From Serinus canaria (lineage: Eukaryota > Chordata > Aves > Passeriformes > Fringillidae), in the NCBI RefSeq assembly GCF_022539315.1, contig NC_066342.1, positions 15,145,346-15,209,345 on the forward strand: DNA of 64,000 nt. The letters are read 5' to 3'. The notes beneath the pieces are model-generated. The model was not told the DNA's origin. It ran no database searches and was given only the letters and a program-made list of their open reading frames with translations. Shown one piece after another: positions 11,416 through 23,007 of the stretch; position 1 is the first letter of the stretch; the number at the start of each line of letters is the position of its first letter. The translations under genes were made by a program, and so were the position numbers.

Positions 11416-12480
11416 TTGACATACAACCTAAAAAAGTAAGCTACCATTGAAGGGAAGCTAGTAATCCCTTCCAATTTGTTCTAGTTACTAATAAGAGAAG
11501 AGCACCAGAAAACACACTAGAAAATAGATACCCTGAACTCCTATTTGATTAAAAAAATCATTATCAAGAATTTATATACCACTATTACTCAAATAACCCA
11601 ACAGTGTAATCTTTACCTCCAAACTAACCCCAAAAATACCCCCAAACCAAAACTTAGTCAGATTAAGAAGAGCAATAAACCTGGACAGCAGTGGCAAATT
11701 AACTTTTCCAAACTCCTAAGGAAAGGGGGGTATCAGTATTTATTAGCATTAACAAATACATTTTCAAAGTAGCCAGAAGCGTTCCCCACCAGAACTGTCC
11801 ATGCTCAAAAAGTGACCAAGATATTATTACAAGAAATAATACCACACTTCAGAGTTCCAGCCACAATATCCTCAGATAGAAGATCACATCTCATTTCCAG
11901 AGTAGTGCAACAGATTAGTAATCACCTAAACATAAATTAGGAACTTCATGCTCCATACCACGCCCAACCGAGCAGACAAGTAAAAAAAATAAATCATTCA
12001 ATTAAGCAACAAATTGTAAGACTAAGACAAGAAGTTAATCTACCCTAACCCCAAACTCTTCCACTAACACTGTTGCAAATTCGAACTAAACCTAGACCCA
12101 AAAAAAGACTAAGTCCCTTTAAAATGTTTTATGAAAGACCATATAGAATACAAAAAGAGATGTCCACCCACATTAGAAAAGCAACATTAGCCAACTATAT
12201 AGTAGCTTTAAATAAACAGCTCAGAGAAATTAAAAAACATTTAGCTAAAACTCAGAGCAAGGAGCTAAATAGACTAGTACATAACATACAGTCTAAAAAT
12301 TATATATATGTTAAGTCTCTTACAAAAAAACCCTTTAGAACCACAATAAGAAAAAACCATTCTAAGTGCTTCTCACCACCTTCACCGCAATCAAAATCAA
12401 AAAGCAAAATACCTAGATCCACCACTCTCAAGTAAAAAAGGCCCCAGAAGCCCCTTAAAAAGTGACACCAACAGACAATG
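11416..12480 (+). pseudogene. pol: ERV A integrase (class I)
   Basis: Continuation of pol. The zinc-binding region is near 11545-11640. The catalytic core follows (QWQINFSKLLRKGGYQYLLALTNTFSK at 11690-11770; the first catalytic Asp is replaced by Asn), then a core end near 11870-12050 and the C-terminal domain at 12073-12435 (SPFKMFYERPYRIQKEMS). Several stops are present. It aligns well with the A' copy at 52200-53100, which retains the Asp. Confidence 0.75.
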
Positions 12481-13569
12481 AACTAAAACTAAAACTTACT
12501 CAGACAAAATGAGTATATTACAGCCAGGAGAAGTTCGCAATTACATTTACAAAATTGTTTTGTGTATAATTGTAATTACAGTTTTGAGATTAGAGAGTAC
12601 CTCTATCCAAAACGATATTAAATAGGCATAGTCCCAAGCTTTTAATCAGTATACTAGATCCATAAGAAAACCTTCTATGATAAAAGGTTTAAACCTATCC
12701 CCTATAAAGCTAGACAGCATAGTTACAGAAAGAAGTGCACCTCAAAAGCAGAATAAAAAAGAATCTAAGATATTAAAGACAAAATTGAGAGTTTTAAATG
12801 AAATTAATTCAGAAATACTAATGAACAAACTGGCCACTGCAGTAAGTAGTCCAGCAAAATTGAAACAACCCTTACAGTCATCTCTATTAGTATTAAGAAC
12901 TAACCAGTAACAGATTTCAAAAGTACTACCAAAGTAAGAAAAAGCCAAAGACCAAGACCACAAGTTAATAGTAAAAACACTTAGTACAGTTCAAGATAAT
13001 GTATCTTTAGCTTTCAGTTGTATACAAACACAGTTATAGATGCAAGCAACAACAACTTTGATCATACGAGAAGGTAAAAGTGATTTCTCAGCTAAAATTC
13101 AAAAGATTATCTAAAATATGATTAATTTTAAAAGGAAGTTTCAATCCTGGTGGACTATGGTAAATTTCCCCAATGATCCTGCTTCTAATGGGGCCACTGC
13201 CTTTGTACTTACTATACGTAATGCCACTGTTTACATTATCCACCCCATCATCACACCAAAATTAAATCATAAAAAAACCAGTGCTCTACCCCTCAGAACA
13301 TAAGGTGTGAGCATGAAAAGAAAATGAAAAGTAGCAAACAGTAAAAAAATCTTGTGCTACTAAGGAACAACAAAATTGCTTGTAAAAGCAATACTATTAA
13401 TGTTCAAGATGTGTGTCTTGACACTGGACAAATTATTTACCACTTTGAGATTTATCCAGTCACTAATCAAAAAACTGTGCTTGTATATACTAGTAAAAGT
13501 TGTATATACTTGAGAACTACTTGTGCTATTGTAAAGATTTGCATTAAGTAAAAGAATTTACTTACTCTT
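12481..13569 (+). pseudogene. env: ERV A env remnant
   Basis: By position between integrase and polypurine tract this should be env. Weak support: a hydrophobic run near 12550-12590 (YKIVLCIIVITVL), a long polar/charged stretch at 12677-12910, and a WWTMVNFPNDP...AFVLTIRNATVYII segment at 13118-13260 resembling a membrane-proximal region and anchor. No CX6CC motif is visible. Frames are short and broken. Confidence 0.45.
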
Positions 13570-13583
13570 AGGAAAGGGGGGAA
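13570..13583 (+). promoter_or_regulatory. Polypurine tract of ERV A
   Basis: AGGAAAGGGGGGAA lies directly before the 3' LTR start, as expected for the plus-strand primer. Confidence 0.75.
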
Positions 13584-13882
13584 TTAAACAAAGTAAAAAT
13601 TTTACAGAGTAAAAAATCCATTTCAGATTTAAGTAAAATGTATCATTTTGAATTATTTAGTCTGTAGCTTACTTACATAGATAAAATGTTTTTTAGTCTG
13701 TTAACTCTGTGCTGTACCTAAAACTGCCTGTTCTCACAAAAAAAGCCTGTTCTCACAAAACTGTCCCAACCGAAAAAAAATTGCAAATTTCCAAACTGAA
13801 GAAATAAGCAGGGACCCTAAAACTCTAAAACAAAAGCGAAGAGCCAAAGCTGAGTCTGCAAAAGACGAACAAAACAACCAGA
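13584..13882 (+). repeat. Truncated 3' LTR of ERV A
   Basis: About 300 bp match the first part of the 5' LTR (3972-4284) with small differences, then similarity ends abruptly at CAACCAGA. The promoter and polyadenylation half is missing, so ERV A was cut by a later insertion or deletion. No right target-site duplication can be read. Confidence 0.85.
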
Positions 13883-14214
13883 ATGCCCAGGCTCTCACCA
13901 GCTGAGAGCATGACTGACCCCACCCTCAGGGTGGGAGCAACTAGATCTAAGTCTTCTTCCTCCTTTGTTTTAGTTTTGTTGTCCGATATTGGCTCTTTTT
14001 TTCTTTTTCCCCCTTTTTCCTTTAAGACTAAGATATGGTCTTCCTTTGTGTGAAAAATGCCAATTACTTGTGTAGAATTTTAGAAGCTTAATAGTAATAA
14101 AATAGTAATAAAAATTAGGACAATAAGAATTTCGACAATCAACATTAGGACAATAAAAGAAAATAAAAAGCAAAGATTTACACACCTCCGGATGTTTTTG
14201 CACTCTGCCACAAA
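13883..14214. other. Unassigned sequence after the truncated LTR
   Basis: Starts with a GC-richer stretch, including CAGCTGAGAGC and CCCTCAGGGTGGG inverted-repeat-like pieces, then becomes T-rich and A-rich. I recognise no gene. Confidence 0.4.
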
Positions 14215-14720
14215 AGCACGCTTTGCTAGCAAAGGATTAACCCTTAAAAGCAATAGCCTGTTGCATATTCATATATCTCATACATGATTTAAACATTCTT
14301 TTCAAACAAAGGGTGTCTTCTGTTTAATTTCTGCTCCCACCTGCCATCTTGTAAATCAATTTCTTGGCTCCTAGAAGTCTGGATTAAGTCTGAATTGTCC
14401 TGATAAGGAGACAATAATTCTTCTCTTGGGGGTTTTGGTGTTTTGGTGCTATTATCTTTATGCATAGAATTTCTTGGTTATCTTATCCATTCCTTGAGCT
14501 AGTTACAAAAAGTATCTTATATCACATAGTTTCTATTTTAATATTATGCAATAGCCTAAAACTATATTTACCACACTACTTAAAAAGATTAATACAGCAC
14601 TACAGCATAACTTTCCAACATAGCACATATAGTATTCATTTTAATCTTTGCGAAGAGCCAATCATATATAATGCATTTGTCACACTTTGGGTTTGCTGCT
14701 GGACTTTGCTAACATGCTAA
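14215..14720. repeat. LTR-like repeat, family F copy 1
   Basis: Shares motifs with 16100-16700 and weakly with 17700-18160: TGCATATTCATA, a CATTTTAAT(A/C)TTTGC block and an A-rich AAGCCAAT block in the same order. No boundaries or target duplication could be fixed. It is probably a degraded LTR family. Confidence 0.4.
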
Positions 14721-15436
14721 GATTATAAAAAGCCTCGCATACTCTAACTCACTTAAGTACCTTAAGTATTTATCCTCCCGTATATGGGAAATCAAGCTTG
14801 ATATTAATCTCTTATCCAAACTACCAAACTCAGGCCATGTCTGATTGTCCTCTAGTTCATACATTGGCCAGATCTTTTCTGAGAGTCTAACAAGCTTGGA
14901 TTTGGAAAACAACGACTCACCTACTGGAGGTCTCCCCAGTTTCTCAGTAAAAACCCCAGGGGACTATCTCTCGGGATATTATTCCTGCAACACTTGCAGT
15001 AGAATATGCACCCTATATTTTAACAGTTATGAGTAGGAATTAAAAGAACCAGGGAGAGAAGGAGAGCGAGATTCAAACCCCAGTCCTCCAAAATCACAAC
15101 ACAGGAGTTATCTCTTGTGCCACCACTGCTGGCCTCTTGGCCGCAGCACTGCAATCTAACCCTGCTTCTCAGAGTGTCCACTCTTACTACCAGCGGGGGA
15201 GACAGGGCACTCTATCCCACCTAACTTAGGTGCTAAATAGAATGTCCCTTTATCTACTCACATGTCTCTGTTGGGTTCAAAGGTTCTTGGGCACTGATAC
15301 TGTCTGGACTGCAACTGGGCCCCCCCGGGAGTGCCATGGGAGTGGGGGGAGGGGGGGGGGCGAGACCTGGACATTCCTCTGGCTCTGGTTCAGGGGTTTA
15401 CCAGATGCCTTGTGTCCCTTTGTGATCGCCAGAAAC
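14721..15436. other. Unassigned sequence with a tRNA-like promoter segment and a poly-G tract
   Basis: No recognisable gene. Contains the box A/box B-like pair at 15070-15122 and a G-rich run at about 15340-15361. The last part (15230-15436) directly precedes LTR K. Confidence 0.4.
15070..15122 (-). promoter_or_regulatory. tRNA-like box A and box B pair
   Basis: On the minus strand TGGCACAAGAG (15122-15112) resembles a box A and GGTTTGAATC (15079-15070) resembles a box B, about 45 bases apart, the arrangement of an RNA polymerase III internal promoter. No cloverleaf is evident. It could be a tRNA-derived SINE fragment or chance. Confidence 0.3.
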
Positions 15437-15905
15437 TGATGCCTTGTGAAGGCTGACCTAGAACAGAGACTAGACAAAGCTAAAGAAGCTAAAGAATAAA
15501 GTAGGTATTTATTAAGAGGCCTCAAAAGATCCACCTTGAGCAGCAGAAGAGCCCAGCCAGGGCTACACCCCAGGTGAACCCAAAATGGTCACAAAATGGA
15601 TGACCGGTCACGGGGTCTCATATTTTTATAAGTTTTGGTCCATTAGCATATTGGAGTTAATTGTCCAATTACATCTTCAGCCCATGAAGTCCCATCCTTC
15701 TTGTTTTCTCTCTTCAGTCCACTGTTGTTTATGCTCTTGGGCCTGAGATCTGGATCGGTTGTCCTTGGGTCCCCAGCTAGAGAAGGAATTGCTTTGTCTA
15801 CCTACTCTGTGAAGAGAGCTTACTATCCTCTAATATGAAGCCCAGACTCACACATCAAAGCAGCACAGAATCTGAAAAATATAAAAGCTAAAACCTGAGG
15901 CATCA
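15437..15905 (-). repeat. Solo LTR, family K
   Basis: 469 bp with perfect 8-bp inverted ends (TGATGCCT and AGGCATCA). AATAAA occurs on the minus strand near 15515 (plus strand TATTTATTAAG), giving minus orientation. Its minus-strand start matches the fragment at 888-965, where a polypurine tract adjoins it. Flanks GAAAC and CCCTG do not match, so no target-site duplication is visible. Confidence 0.75.
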
Positions 15906-16798
15906 CCCTGACTACTAAGGCTATTACAAGGGGGGGGATGGGTGGGGGAAAGAGGACTATGGGAGGACAGTACAATAACATCACTACACATTTTAACATC
16001 CACATAATATCTCTCTCTTAATTGTGAGAGCCAACTATTACATTACTTATATATAACAAGGATAAAAGGGATAAAATCTAGTTCTGAGGTGCTTGGCTAT
16101 GTGAAAAACATGTTCACACTCCTGTGAAAATTTACAAAGTTTAATAAAGGACAATAGGAGACAAGGACCGTAGAGCAAAGGTTATTACGGCGGGTGCATC
16201 TTGGCACTTAGCCAAGACCACACTGTTACCTTCAGGGATACCCCTTAAATACCTTTTCCTTTACATCAATCTGCTGCATATTCATAGACCCTTATGCATA
16301 TTCATAAACTAGTTTACATTTTCCATGAACTATTTTACATGGCCCCTCCTTGGGTCCTCCTTTTTAGAGCGTTCATGTTTCTTGGCTGTGGTTTTGGCTC
16401 CTTCTCTTTATCACTTCCAGTTTGGGCCTTGGTCCACACTGTCTTCAGACGGTGAGTGCTGATAGTTGGCATATCTGTAGCAGGTGTCCTCATCACATGT
16501 TCATTGGATGTTATCCCATCCAAGTAGGCATTTTAACACAAGCATACTTATATCAGCTATTTCACTACTATGTCTAAGCTTAATTAACAGCAGAAATAAA
16601 AACTATATCTTTATAGAAAAGTTACTTTCACATCATATATATAAAATCCATTTTAATATTTGCAAAAAGCCAATATTATAATATGTATCTATAACAGCTA
16701 TTTGCCAAAAGCACACCTTAGCTTAAAAGTGTTCTCTATATACTGTTACATTGCAGGGGTGTATGAATATTTATTAGTTTCATACATTATTCATACAT
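15906..16798. repeat. LTR fragments: family C end and family F copy 2
   Basis: 15930-16058 matches the right part of the LTR at 21620-22171 (G-run, then ACTATGGG, TACAATAACAT and a TTAATTG(T/C)GAGAGC block ending ATAACA). 16100-16700 shares the family F motifs. A TTTAATAAAGG signal lies near 16140. No full boundaries could be set. Confidence 0.45.
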
Positions 16799-17665
16799 CC
16801 TGAGACAGGGGGTTAGTAATTTAACTTGGGGTAGAAAAAAATTTTGGATTTCACTGAAGAGCGCTATTTTAGCTTGTGTAGTCTAAAGCCTGCTCACATG
16901 GATGGAGTATGCTGTTTAAACTTGTTTAGTCTTAACTTGTGCTCCCAAAAGGCCTGCAGAGAGAACAAAGGAGATTCAAGGCTACTTAGAAAGAAATGCA
17001 AGCTTCCAAGCTGAAGAGAGATAAGGAGGTGATGCTGTTGAGTCAGGGATGGATGAAATGACTCCATGGTTCAGAAGGCGAAAAAGAGAGATACTTTATT
17101 AGGAAGTAGTGTCCTTTTATAACCAGGATAGCTAAGGTGAAATCTTATTGGCCTCAAAGTAAAAACTTTTCACACTATTGGTGAACTATGAATAGACCTC
17201 TCTGAAGGTACATATCTATAAACAACATGAACAGAAAGAGAGATAATAATTGCTTTCATTCTTCCTCTCTAAGTTTTCCAGGCCTGAAGCCTGGGAGAAT
17301 TCTCTTCGACTGAACTGAGAATCTTCACAAGGAGGGGCCCCACCGATCTTGGGACTAAAGCAGATGGGAAAAACTGAATCTGGGTTACAGGCACAACTTT
17401 AGGGTGACGTGACTGGAGAACTGCACAGGCTCATAAAAACTGATAAGATAGTTTTAATACGGAAACAGGGCTAGGATATGAATATGCATGAACCTATCGT
17501 GAAACTTGATGCATGCGCAACAGGTTAGGGGATAAAAGAGACTCAGGAATTCTTGGGGGCACTCATGTCCTTTGGGGGAGCTATCCTGCATGTGTCCAGT
17601 GCTGGAATAAATCATACTGGCTTTACAACTTTTACAAGTTGTAGAGGGTTTTTTTCCACAAATCA
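16799..17665 (+). repeat. LTR related to ERV A, split by another LTR
   Basis: Left part (from TGAGACAGGGGG) and right part (17400-17665: ATATGAATATGCATGAACC, GGGGCACTCATGTCC, CAGTGCTGGAATAAA, ending TTTCCACAAATCA) follow the layout of the ERV A LTR at 3972-4534 with many differences. An LTR of another family lies between them (17036-17329). No internal retroviral sequence adjoins, so it is a solo LTR or a remnant. Confidence 0.65.
17036..17329 (-). repeat. LTR family E, nested copy
   Basis: Begins TGTTGAGTCAGGGATGG and ends GAATCTTCACA. It shares layout with the LTRs at 33580-33977 and 35225-35603 (TGACTCCATG near the left end, TTTATTA, then a GAGGCTTCTCAGC-like right end). Flanks GATGC and AGGAG show no clear duplication. 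The left-end TTTATT suggests minus orientation. Confidence 0.6.
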
Positions 17666-18289
17666 ATCCTTGTGAGCTTTAGATGTTTCACTCTCTTTTG
17701 CTTGGTTTTAACCTTGGACTTGTCTGAATGCCATCCTTCAGATTAAACCAATTTATTTTATTTTTTCTTAAGGTTCCATCCTGTTGTTCTTACACTCCCT
17801 GATAACAAAGAATTAGTGACTGGGCTCAGGTTTCCTTATTGTTATCTTATCATTCAGATAAGATAGTCCACAAAATGTGAGGAACTACCTAATTGTCTTA
17901 TACTATTCTCTGCATTAGTTACATGAATAAAAACATTTTAACATGAGATAGTCTCTATTTTAATATTTTGTTACAGCTTAAGATATAATATATATTTATC
18001 ATACTATTATATAAATAAGTTATATGGTGCATATATAAGTTGATAGATTATACTATACCAAAAGCAGTTTAAAGGAATTACAGATTGTACCATATTAGAA
18101 TCTTTGTGATCAATAACTTGCAAAAGCTAATACATAAAGACAAAAGCCAATAACTATATTTGTTATTTATAATATGCCTGTGGAGTTGAGGTTTACTGGC
18201 TGACCTTGGCCCTTGAGGGAGGTTTCCCTTCTGACTTGTCTTGTGCTATGCAGCTATTTTTTGCTCTCTGCTGTTTCTTTTGTGCCCCT
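17666..18289. other. AT-rich sequence, possible family F copy 3
   Basis: A/T-rich with ATATATTTATCATACTATTATATAA tracts; near 18090-18130 it shares weak motifs with the F repeats. No gene. The last 100 bases may contain intron sequence of the STOML2 pseudogene. Confidence 0.4.
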
Positions 18290-20300
18290 TGGGAATGGGA
18301 ATCCGTCAGTGCCAAGATTGTGGCTGGCATCAACCAGGCCTCAGACTGCTGAGGCAACTGGTGCCTGTGCTATAAGATCAAGGACATCCATATGCTCCCA
18401 CGTGTCAGGGAATCCATGCAAATGCAGGTTTGGTTCTCTAAGTCAATGGTCTGGAACAAGAGGGAAATCTCCCCTTCCACGCAGCATGGTTGTTCTCTGT
18501 TGAGAGCTGGAAGTACTCGTGTCTCCTGTGGTGAGGGAAGCCCATTGGCACTTTGGCTGCAACTGTATAGTTATTGAATAAATAATTCCCATTCTTATTT
18601 TGGAAGTGGTAGTTCCTGCCTGGTACATGTAAGCCCAGCCAGCTCCCTTTAAAATCTCTAATGGGCTCTGTAGGAGGAAAATCCCAGAGCTGAAGGTTTC
18701 CCCTTGAGAAAAGCAGAGTGCCAGATTTACAGGCTGGAAGGGGAGGAGGGAGAAGTAGTTGGTTAGGTGTGGACCTGGCTGGGATGGGCTGTGCAGCGTG
18801 CAAGTCAGAACCAGACATCACCAGGGATTGCTTGGTGTTTTGTAGCTGTATTCTTCTCCTAAGCCGTGCTTGCCCGAGTAGGATGGGAGCGTGTCCTTGC
18901 TGTGCTTGCCCCATGGATGGGATTTCCTCAGCATGGCCGTGGCAAGCTGGCATCTGACTTGTGTTTTCAGGTAGAAGCAGAGTGATGGAAGTGGCCGACA
19001 GCACTGGAGTCGGAGGGGACATGAGAACTGGCTATCAACGTGGCTGAGGGTCAGAAGCAGGCCCAGATCCTGGTGTCAGAAACTGAGAAGGCCAAGTAAA
19101 TTAACAAAACTGCTGGTCATATCTTGGGCTAGAATGTGTGGAGCCTGGGGGATCTGTAGCCCTCTGCACTGAGGGATGATGCTCATGAGGAGCAGACCAG
19201 ACTGCATTACTGTCTGTGGGACAGGCTTCCTCAGCCATGCTGATCCTTCCCTGATGGCATCCTTGGGCTGAGCTCCAGCTTGCATTGCTGCCCTGTAGCC
19301 TGGGGCAGCAGGAGGTGTGTTGCAGTAGCATCACCATGCTGCTGTTAGGGGAAGGACACTTTGCATGCACAAAGTTGTCTTGATTTGTGTGGATGTGACA
19401 GCCTGGTCAGAGAGTGAGAAAACTAGATAAGTTTTCCCAGAATTGGCCTGGGAGACTTCAGGGAGCTAAAGATAAACAATGATAGCTTATTATTATAAAT
19501 AACTTCGGGTGTTGTTTCTCCTACTCTCTGTTTTCTTGTTTTTCTCAAAGATTGTTTATAAAAAGAGTGTCTTGTTAATTAGCCAATCAGGTGAAATGTA
19601 TTAACTAAATGACCAATCAAGTCCACCTGTAGCAGAACAGTGTATAAAAAGGAGCAGTCCGAAGTAAATGGTGTGTTATGCCAATCAGCCTTCTGGTGAA
19701 TGTGTGTCATTTCTTAATCAACAGTGACAGCTTTGCTCCTTAGAAGCACTTTGTTGCAGATCTGATATGCATTTTACTGTCATTTGTTGCAGGAGAAGCC
19801 AGTGCTATGCTGGTCAAGGCCAGGCCCAAGGTGGAGACTATTCAGCTCCTGGTGGCTGCTCTGGCATAGTTGGTGAGCAATGGCTCCTTGGGGCAGACAG
19901 ACCTTTGGTGCTGGCACTGGGGAAGATGAAACCAAGGCTGGGGTAGCACCTGGCTTTCTCTCAGATGTTCCTTGTCTTCAGCAGTAGCAAGGAGTTTTGT
20001 TTTCTTGGGAGGCTGTTACCAGTCTGGGGTGGGCTGGGGGTAGGGGCACGGATGGGTTCTTGGTGGTATGTAACTCGCCTCTGCTGCTGAGCCTTAGCCC
20101 TGTTCCCCCAGCACAGCAATGCCACTGCCTCTCTGTGGCAGAACAGTACATCATCATTTTTTCCAAGCTTGCCAGACTCCACCCCTGTCCTGTTGCCTGA
20201 CAACACTGGTGATGTCACCATGGTCACACAGGTCAGTGTGTTTGGAGGGACCCTGTCCCTTGCCTGATGAAAGTGAAGGTGACAGCCTGGCCTTTGTAGA
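18290..20300 (+). pseudogene. STOML2: Unprocessed STOML2 pseudogene (C-terminal exons)
   Basis: Four exon remnants in order match the C-terminal half of stomatin-like protein 2, a mitochondrial inner-membrane SPFH-family scaffold protein. (1) 18290-18427 reads AKIVAGINQASD...IKDIHMLPRVRESMQMQ, donor GT at 18428. (2) 18971-19115, after a TTTTCAG acceptor, reads VEAE...INVAEGQKQAQILVSE. (3) 19793-19872, after a TTGCAG acceptor, reads GEASAMLVKARPKVETIQLL, donor GTGAGC. (4) From 20112, after a CCCCCAG acceptor, reads SVAEQY...FSKLA then LLPDNTGDVT and continues weakly to about 20270. In-frame stops occur at 18350 (TGA), 18983 (TGA), 19097 (TAA) and 19867 (TAG), and exon 4 is frameshifted. Introns are retained, so this is not a retrocopy. 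Upstream exons encoding the SPFH domain are not seen. Identification is from memory of the family but spans four ordered exons. Confidence 0.85.
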
Positions 20301-20689
20301 GCAGGTGGTTGTGCTGGGAAAGGGGAGATAAGGAGGAATTTGATCTGGCAAGTGCATTCAAAATAGAAGCTATGGGCTGGGAAAGATGCTTCACAGCATC
20401 CTTTGGAAATGACGGTTCCAGCTGTGGCAATCCCTGGCTTGGGGACCAGCCTGACCTGACTCGTGACTGTAGGAGCCAAGACCGTTTTCTCTGTGCCAGA
20501 ATAACCTGAGAAAAATGAGGCAAGTACTAACTTTCTCAGAGTCTGTTTGGGGTGAAGGTTTGCTTCTTCCCTGTCTATCCCTGTGCCCTGAACAGGGCTG
20601 AATGTGGAGCAGGGGATCAGGTCAGCTCCTGAAGCAATTGTCTTGTGGCCCTGCCTGCCCTACCCCAATCCTACTACACATCCAGTCTT
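20301..20689. other. Unassigned sequence after the STOML2 relic
   Basis: Balanced composition, no recognisable coding domain. Could be 3' flank or last intron/exon of the dead STOML2 copy. Confidence 0.35.
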
Positions 20690-21619
20690 AGAATAAAATA
20701 GAGTAGTTCAATTGGAAGGGACCAACAGTGATTATCTAGTTTAATTGTCTGAGCAGTTCAGGACTGACCACAAGTTAAAATATGTTATTAAGGGCATTGA
20801 TCAAATGCCTCAAACACTGATAGGCTTGAGGTATAGACTGCCTCTCTAGGAAGCCCATTCCAGTGTTTGGCCATCTTGTCTATAAAGAAATGCCTCCTAA
20901 TTCCAAGTCCAAACCTCTCCTGGTGCAGCTGTGAACCATTCCCACTTGTCACTGGATCCCAGGGAGAAGAGCTCAGCACCTCCCTCTCCACTTCCCCGCC
21001 TCAGGGAGCTGCAAAGAGCCATGAGGTCACCCCTCAGCCTCCTTTTCTTCAAACTAGACAAACCCAGAGTACTCCGCCACTCCTAACAGGACATGCCTTC
21101 CAGTCTTTTCACCAGCTTGGTTGCCCTCCTCTGAACACATTCAATGACCTTCATATCCTTCTTTAATGGCGGGGCTGAGAACTGCACACAGCACTCAAGG
21201 TGGGGCCACACCAGCACTGAATACACTGGGATAATCACTTCTTGACTGGCTGGTTCTATTGTGTTTGATGCACCCAAGAACACAGTTTGCCCTCTTGGCT
21301 GCCAGGGCTCACTGCTGACTCATACTGAGTCTGCTGCCAACCATTACCCCCAGATCCCTTTCTGCAGGGATGCTCTCCAGCCTCTCCTCTCCCAATTTAT
21401 ACTTGTGCCTGGTGTTTCTCTGTCTCAAGTGCAGAATCTGGCATTTTGACTTGTTAAATTTCATTTCATTAATCATAGCACAATGCTCCAATCTATCCAG
21501 ATCCCTCTGCAAGGCCTCTTGTCCCTCGAGAGAGTCAACAGCACTTCCCAGTTTGGTATCATCAGTAAACCTGGTAATGGTGCATTCAACTCCTGCCTGC
21601 AGATCATTGATAAATATAT
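20690..21619 (-). repeat. CR1 LINE, 3' part (RT end and 3' region)
   Basis: On the minus strand the frame 21635-21309 encodes the end of a CR1 reverse transcriptase: INDLQAGVECTITRFTDDTKLG, then MKFNKSKCQILHL and [17 protein letters not shown]. The frame 21283-21083 continues with [17 protein letters not shown] and [16 protein letters not shown]1 is the dominant non-LTR retrotransposon of birds. The element is split by two LTRs and continues at 22172 and 23008. Confidence 0.9.
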
Positions 21620-22171
21620 TGTGAGAAATGACCACTCACTTTAAAAATTTTAAAAGGCTTATTAAACCTTAACAAAAATACAACAAAAGGACTAAATAAG
21701 GAAAACTTGCAGCACTGGGAACTGCTCTCGTGGCTGCCTACCACATGGCTGGCTCATCTTTAAGATGGCTCCTCAGTCTTTTATACTCCTGAGGGGTTGC
21801 ATCAGCCAACCCTGGCCCCTCCTAAAGTCTGTCAGTCAACTCTTCTTTGTCGTTTATTGGTGGAGACTGCTTTCTTGCAACTTGATTGGAGGGTCAGGTG
21901 TTGTCATGCCGTGCCCCCCCCAACAAAAAGTTTTTCCATTCCCAACTGCCCCATATAAGGGGCACATGTGCAATCCTTCTTTCTACCTGTCCTAGACAAC
22001 CCAGGCTGTCTGATGGCAACAATAAAGGGGGGGGAAAGGGAACTATGGGGACAATGGAGGACATCTAAACTACAATAACATAGCTATACGTAAATAAAGC
22101 TTCTCTTAATATTCCCACAATATTCATCCCTTAATTGCGAGAGCTAATCATCTCATTATCCATCTATAACA
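21620..22171 (-). repeat. Solo LTR (family C) inserted in CR1
   Basis: 552 bp from TGTGAGAAATGACC to TCTATAACA interrupt CR1. GGCTTATTAAACC near the left end suggests minus orientation. The right 150 bp resemble 15930-16058. Flanks TATAT and AAATT do not form a clean duplication. Confidence 0.7.
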
Positions 22172-22222
22172 AAATTGAACAGAACTGGTCCTAGAATTGA
22201 GCCTCAAGGAACACTGCTAGTG
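22172..22222 (-). repeat. CR1 LINE, middle piece
   Basis: Short CR1 segment between two LTR insertions, reading GAACAGAACTGGTCCTAG and ACACTGCTAGTGACC, which continues the RT coding region of the flanking CR1 pieces. Confidence 0.8.
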
Positions 22223-22227
22223 ACCAG

Positions 22228-23002
22228 TGTTACAATCTGCTTAATTACAGAGGAGCAAAGAGAGCTCTCTGTGAATTGCAGAAAGAACTTCAGGTCTGAA
22301 TATTCCCTGAAATGAGATTAAAACTCAAACAAAATTATATGTTGATACAAAATAAATATGATATTTTTACTTTATTAACTGTGAAAGAGGCAAAAACAAA
22401 TGAGAGGGAAAAGTATAGAAATTTGGGAAAAGCTAAGATTACTTTAAAAGCATAGGATAGTTTACCACCACACTTGCTACCTTTTTGAGGGGGAGGAGCG
22501 AAGCAGGTTTTGCCTTTTTTTTTTTGCTGCTCAAAGTGGCTTATCGGCATTTACTAGTCTTGGGGCTGACAGCTTAGCTGGAATGCTCTCTGGAATGAAG
22601 ACGCAGTGTGGTTCCTGCAGCTGACTCTGGTCCATGCATGTTGCTCACACCAGAGGATGCAGCAGCAGAGGGGGGTTTCCATAGCTCACTCATTTATCAC
22701 AATAGGTTTCTGTTTTCCCCAGGCTGGTGGTGTCCCAGCTCTCAGAGACTTCAGGTCATTTTTGCAGCTGTAGAAAGGCTTTAGCAGGTGGCAGTGAGGA
22801 GAAGGGGGAGCGAGGGCCAGAGTTTTGTCCCTCTTTCTCTCTCTTCCTCATTTCACAGTTTTTGCTCTTCTTTTTATGGACCTCCAGGTGGCTGCTTTAC
22901 AGTTCATTTAGCATGTAGTCTTCAGGTGTTCAGAGATTATGATAAGCAGGCACAATTACAAAACATTTTTTGAGGCATTTTTCTTACTATCAGGTCCTTA
23001 CA
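22228..23002 (-). repeat. Solo LTR inserted in CR1 with TSD ACCAG
   Basis: 775 bp from TGTTACAATCTGC to CAGGTCCTTACA, flanked by a perfect ACCAG duplication (22223-22227 and 23003-23007). A minus-strand TTAATAAAG signal near 22370 gives minus orientation. Removing it restores continuity of the CR1 sequence. Open frames inside it are spurious. Confidence 0.88.
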
Positions 23003-23007
23003 ACCAG

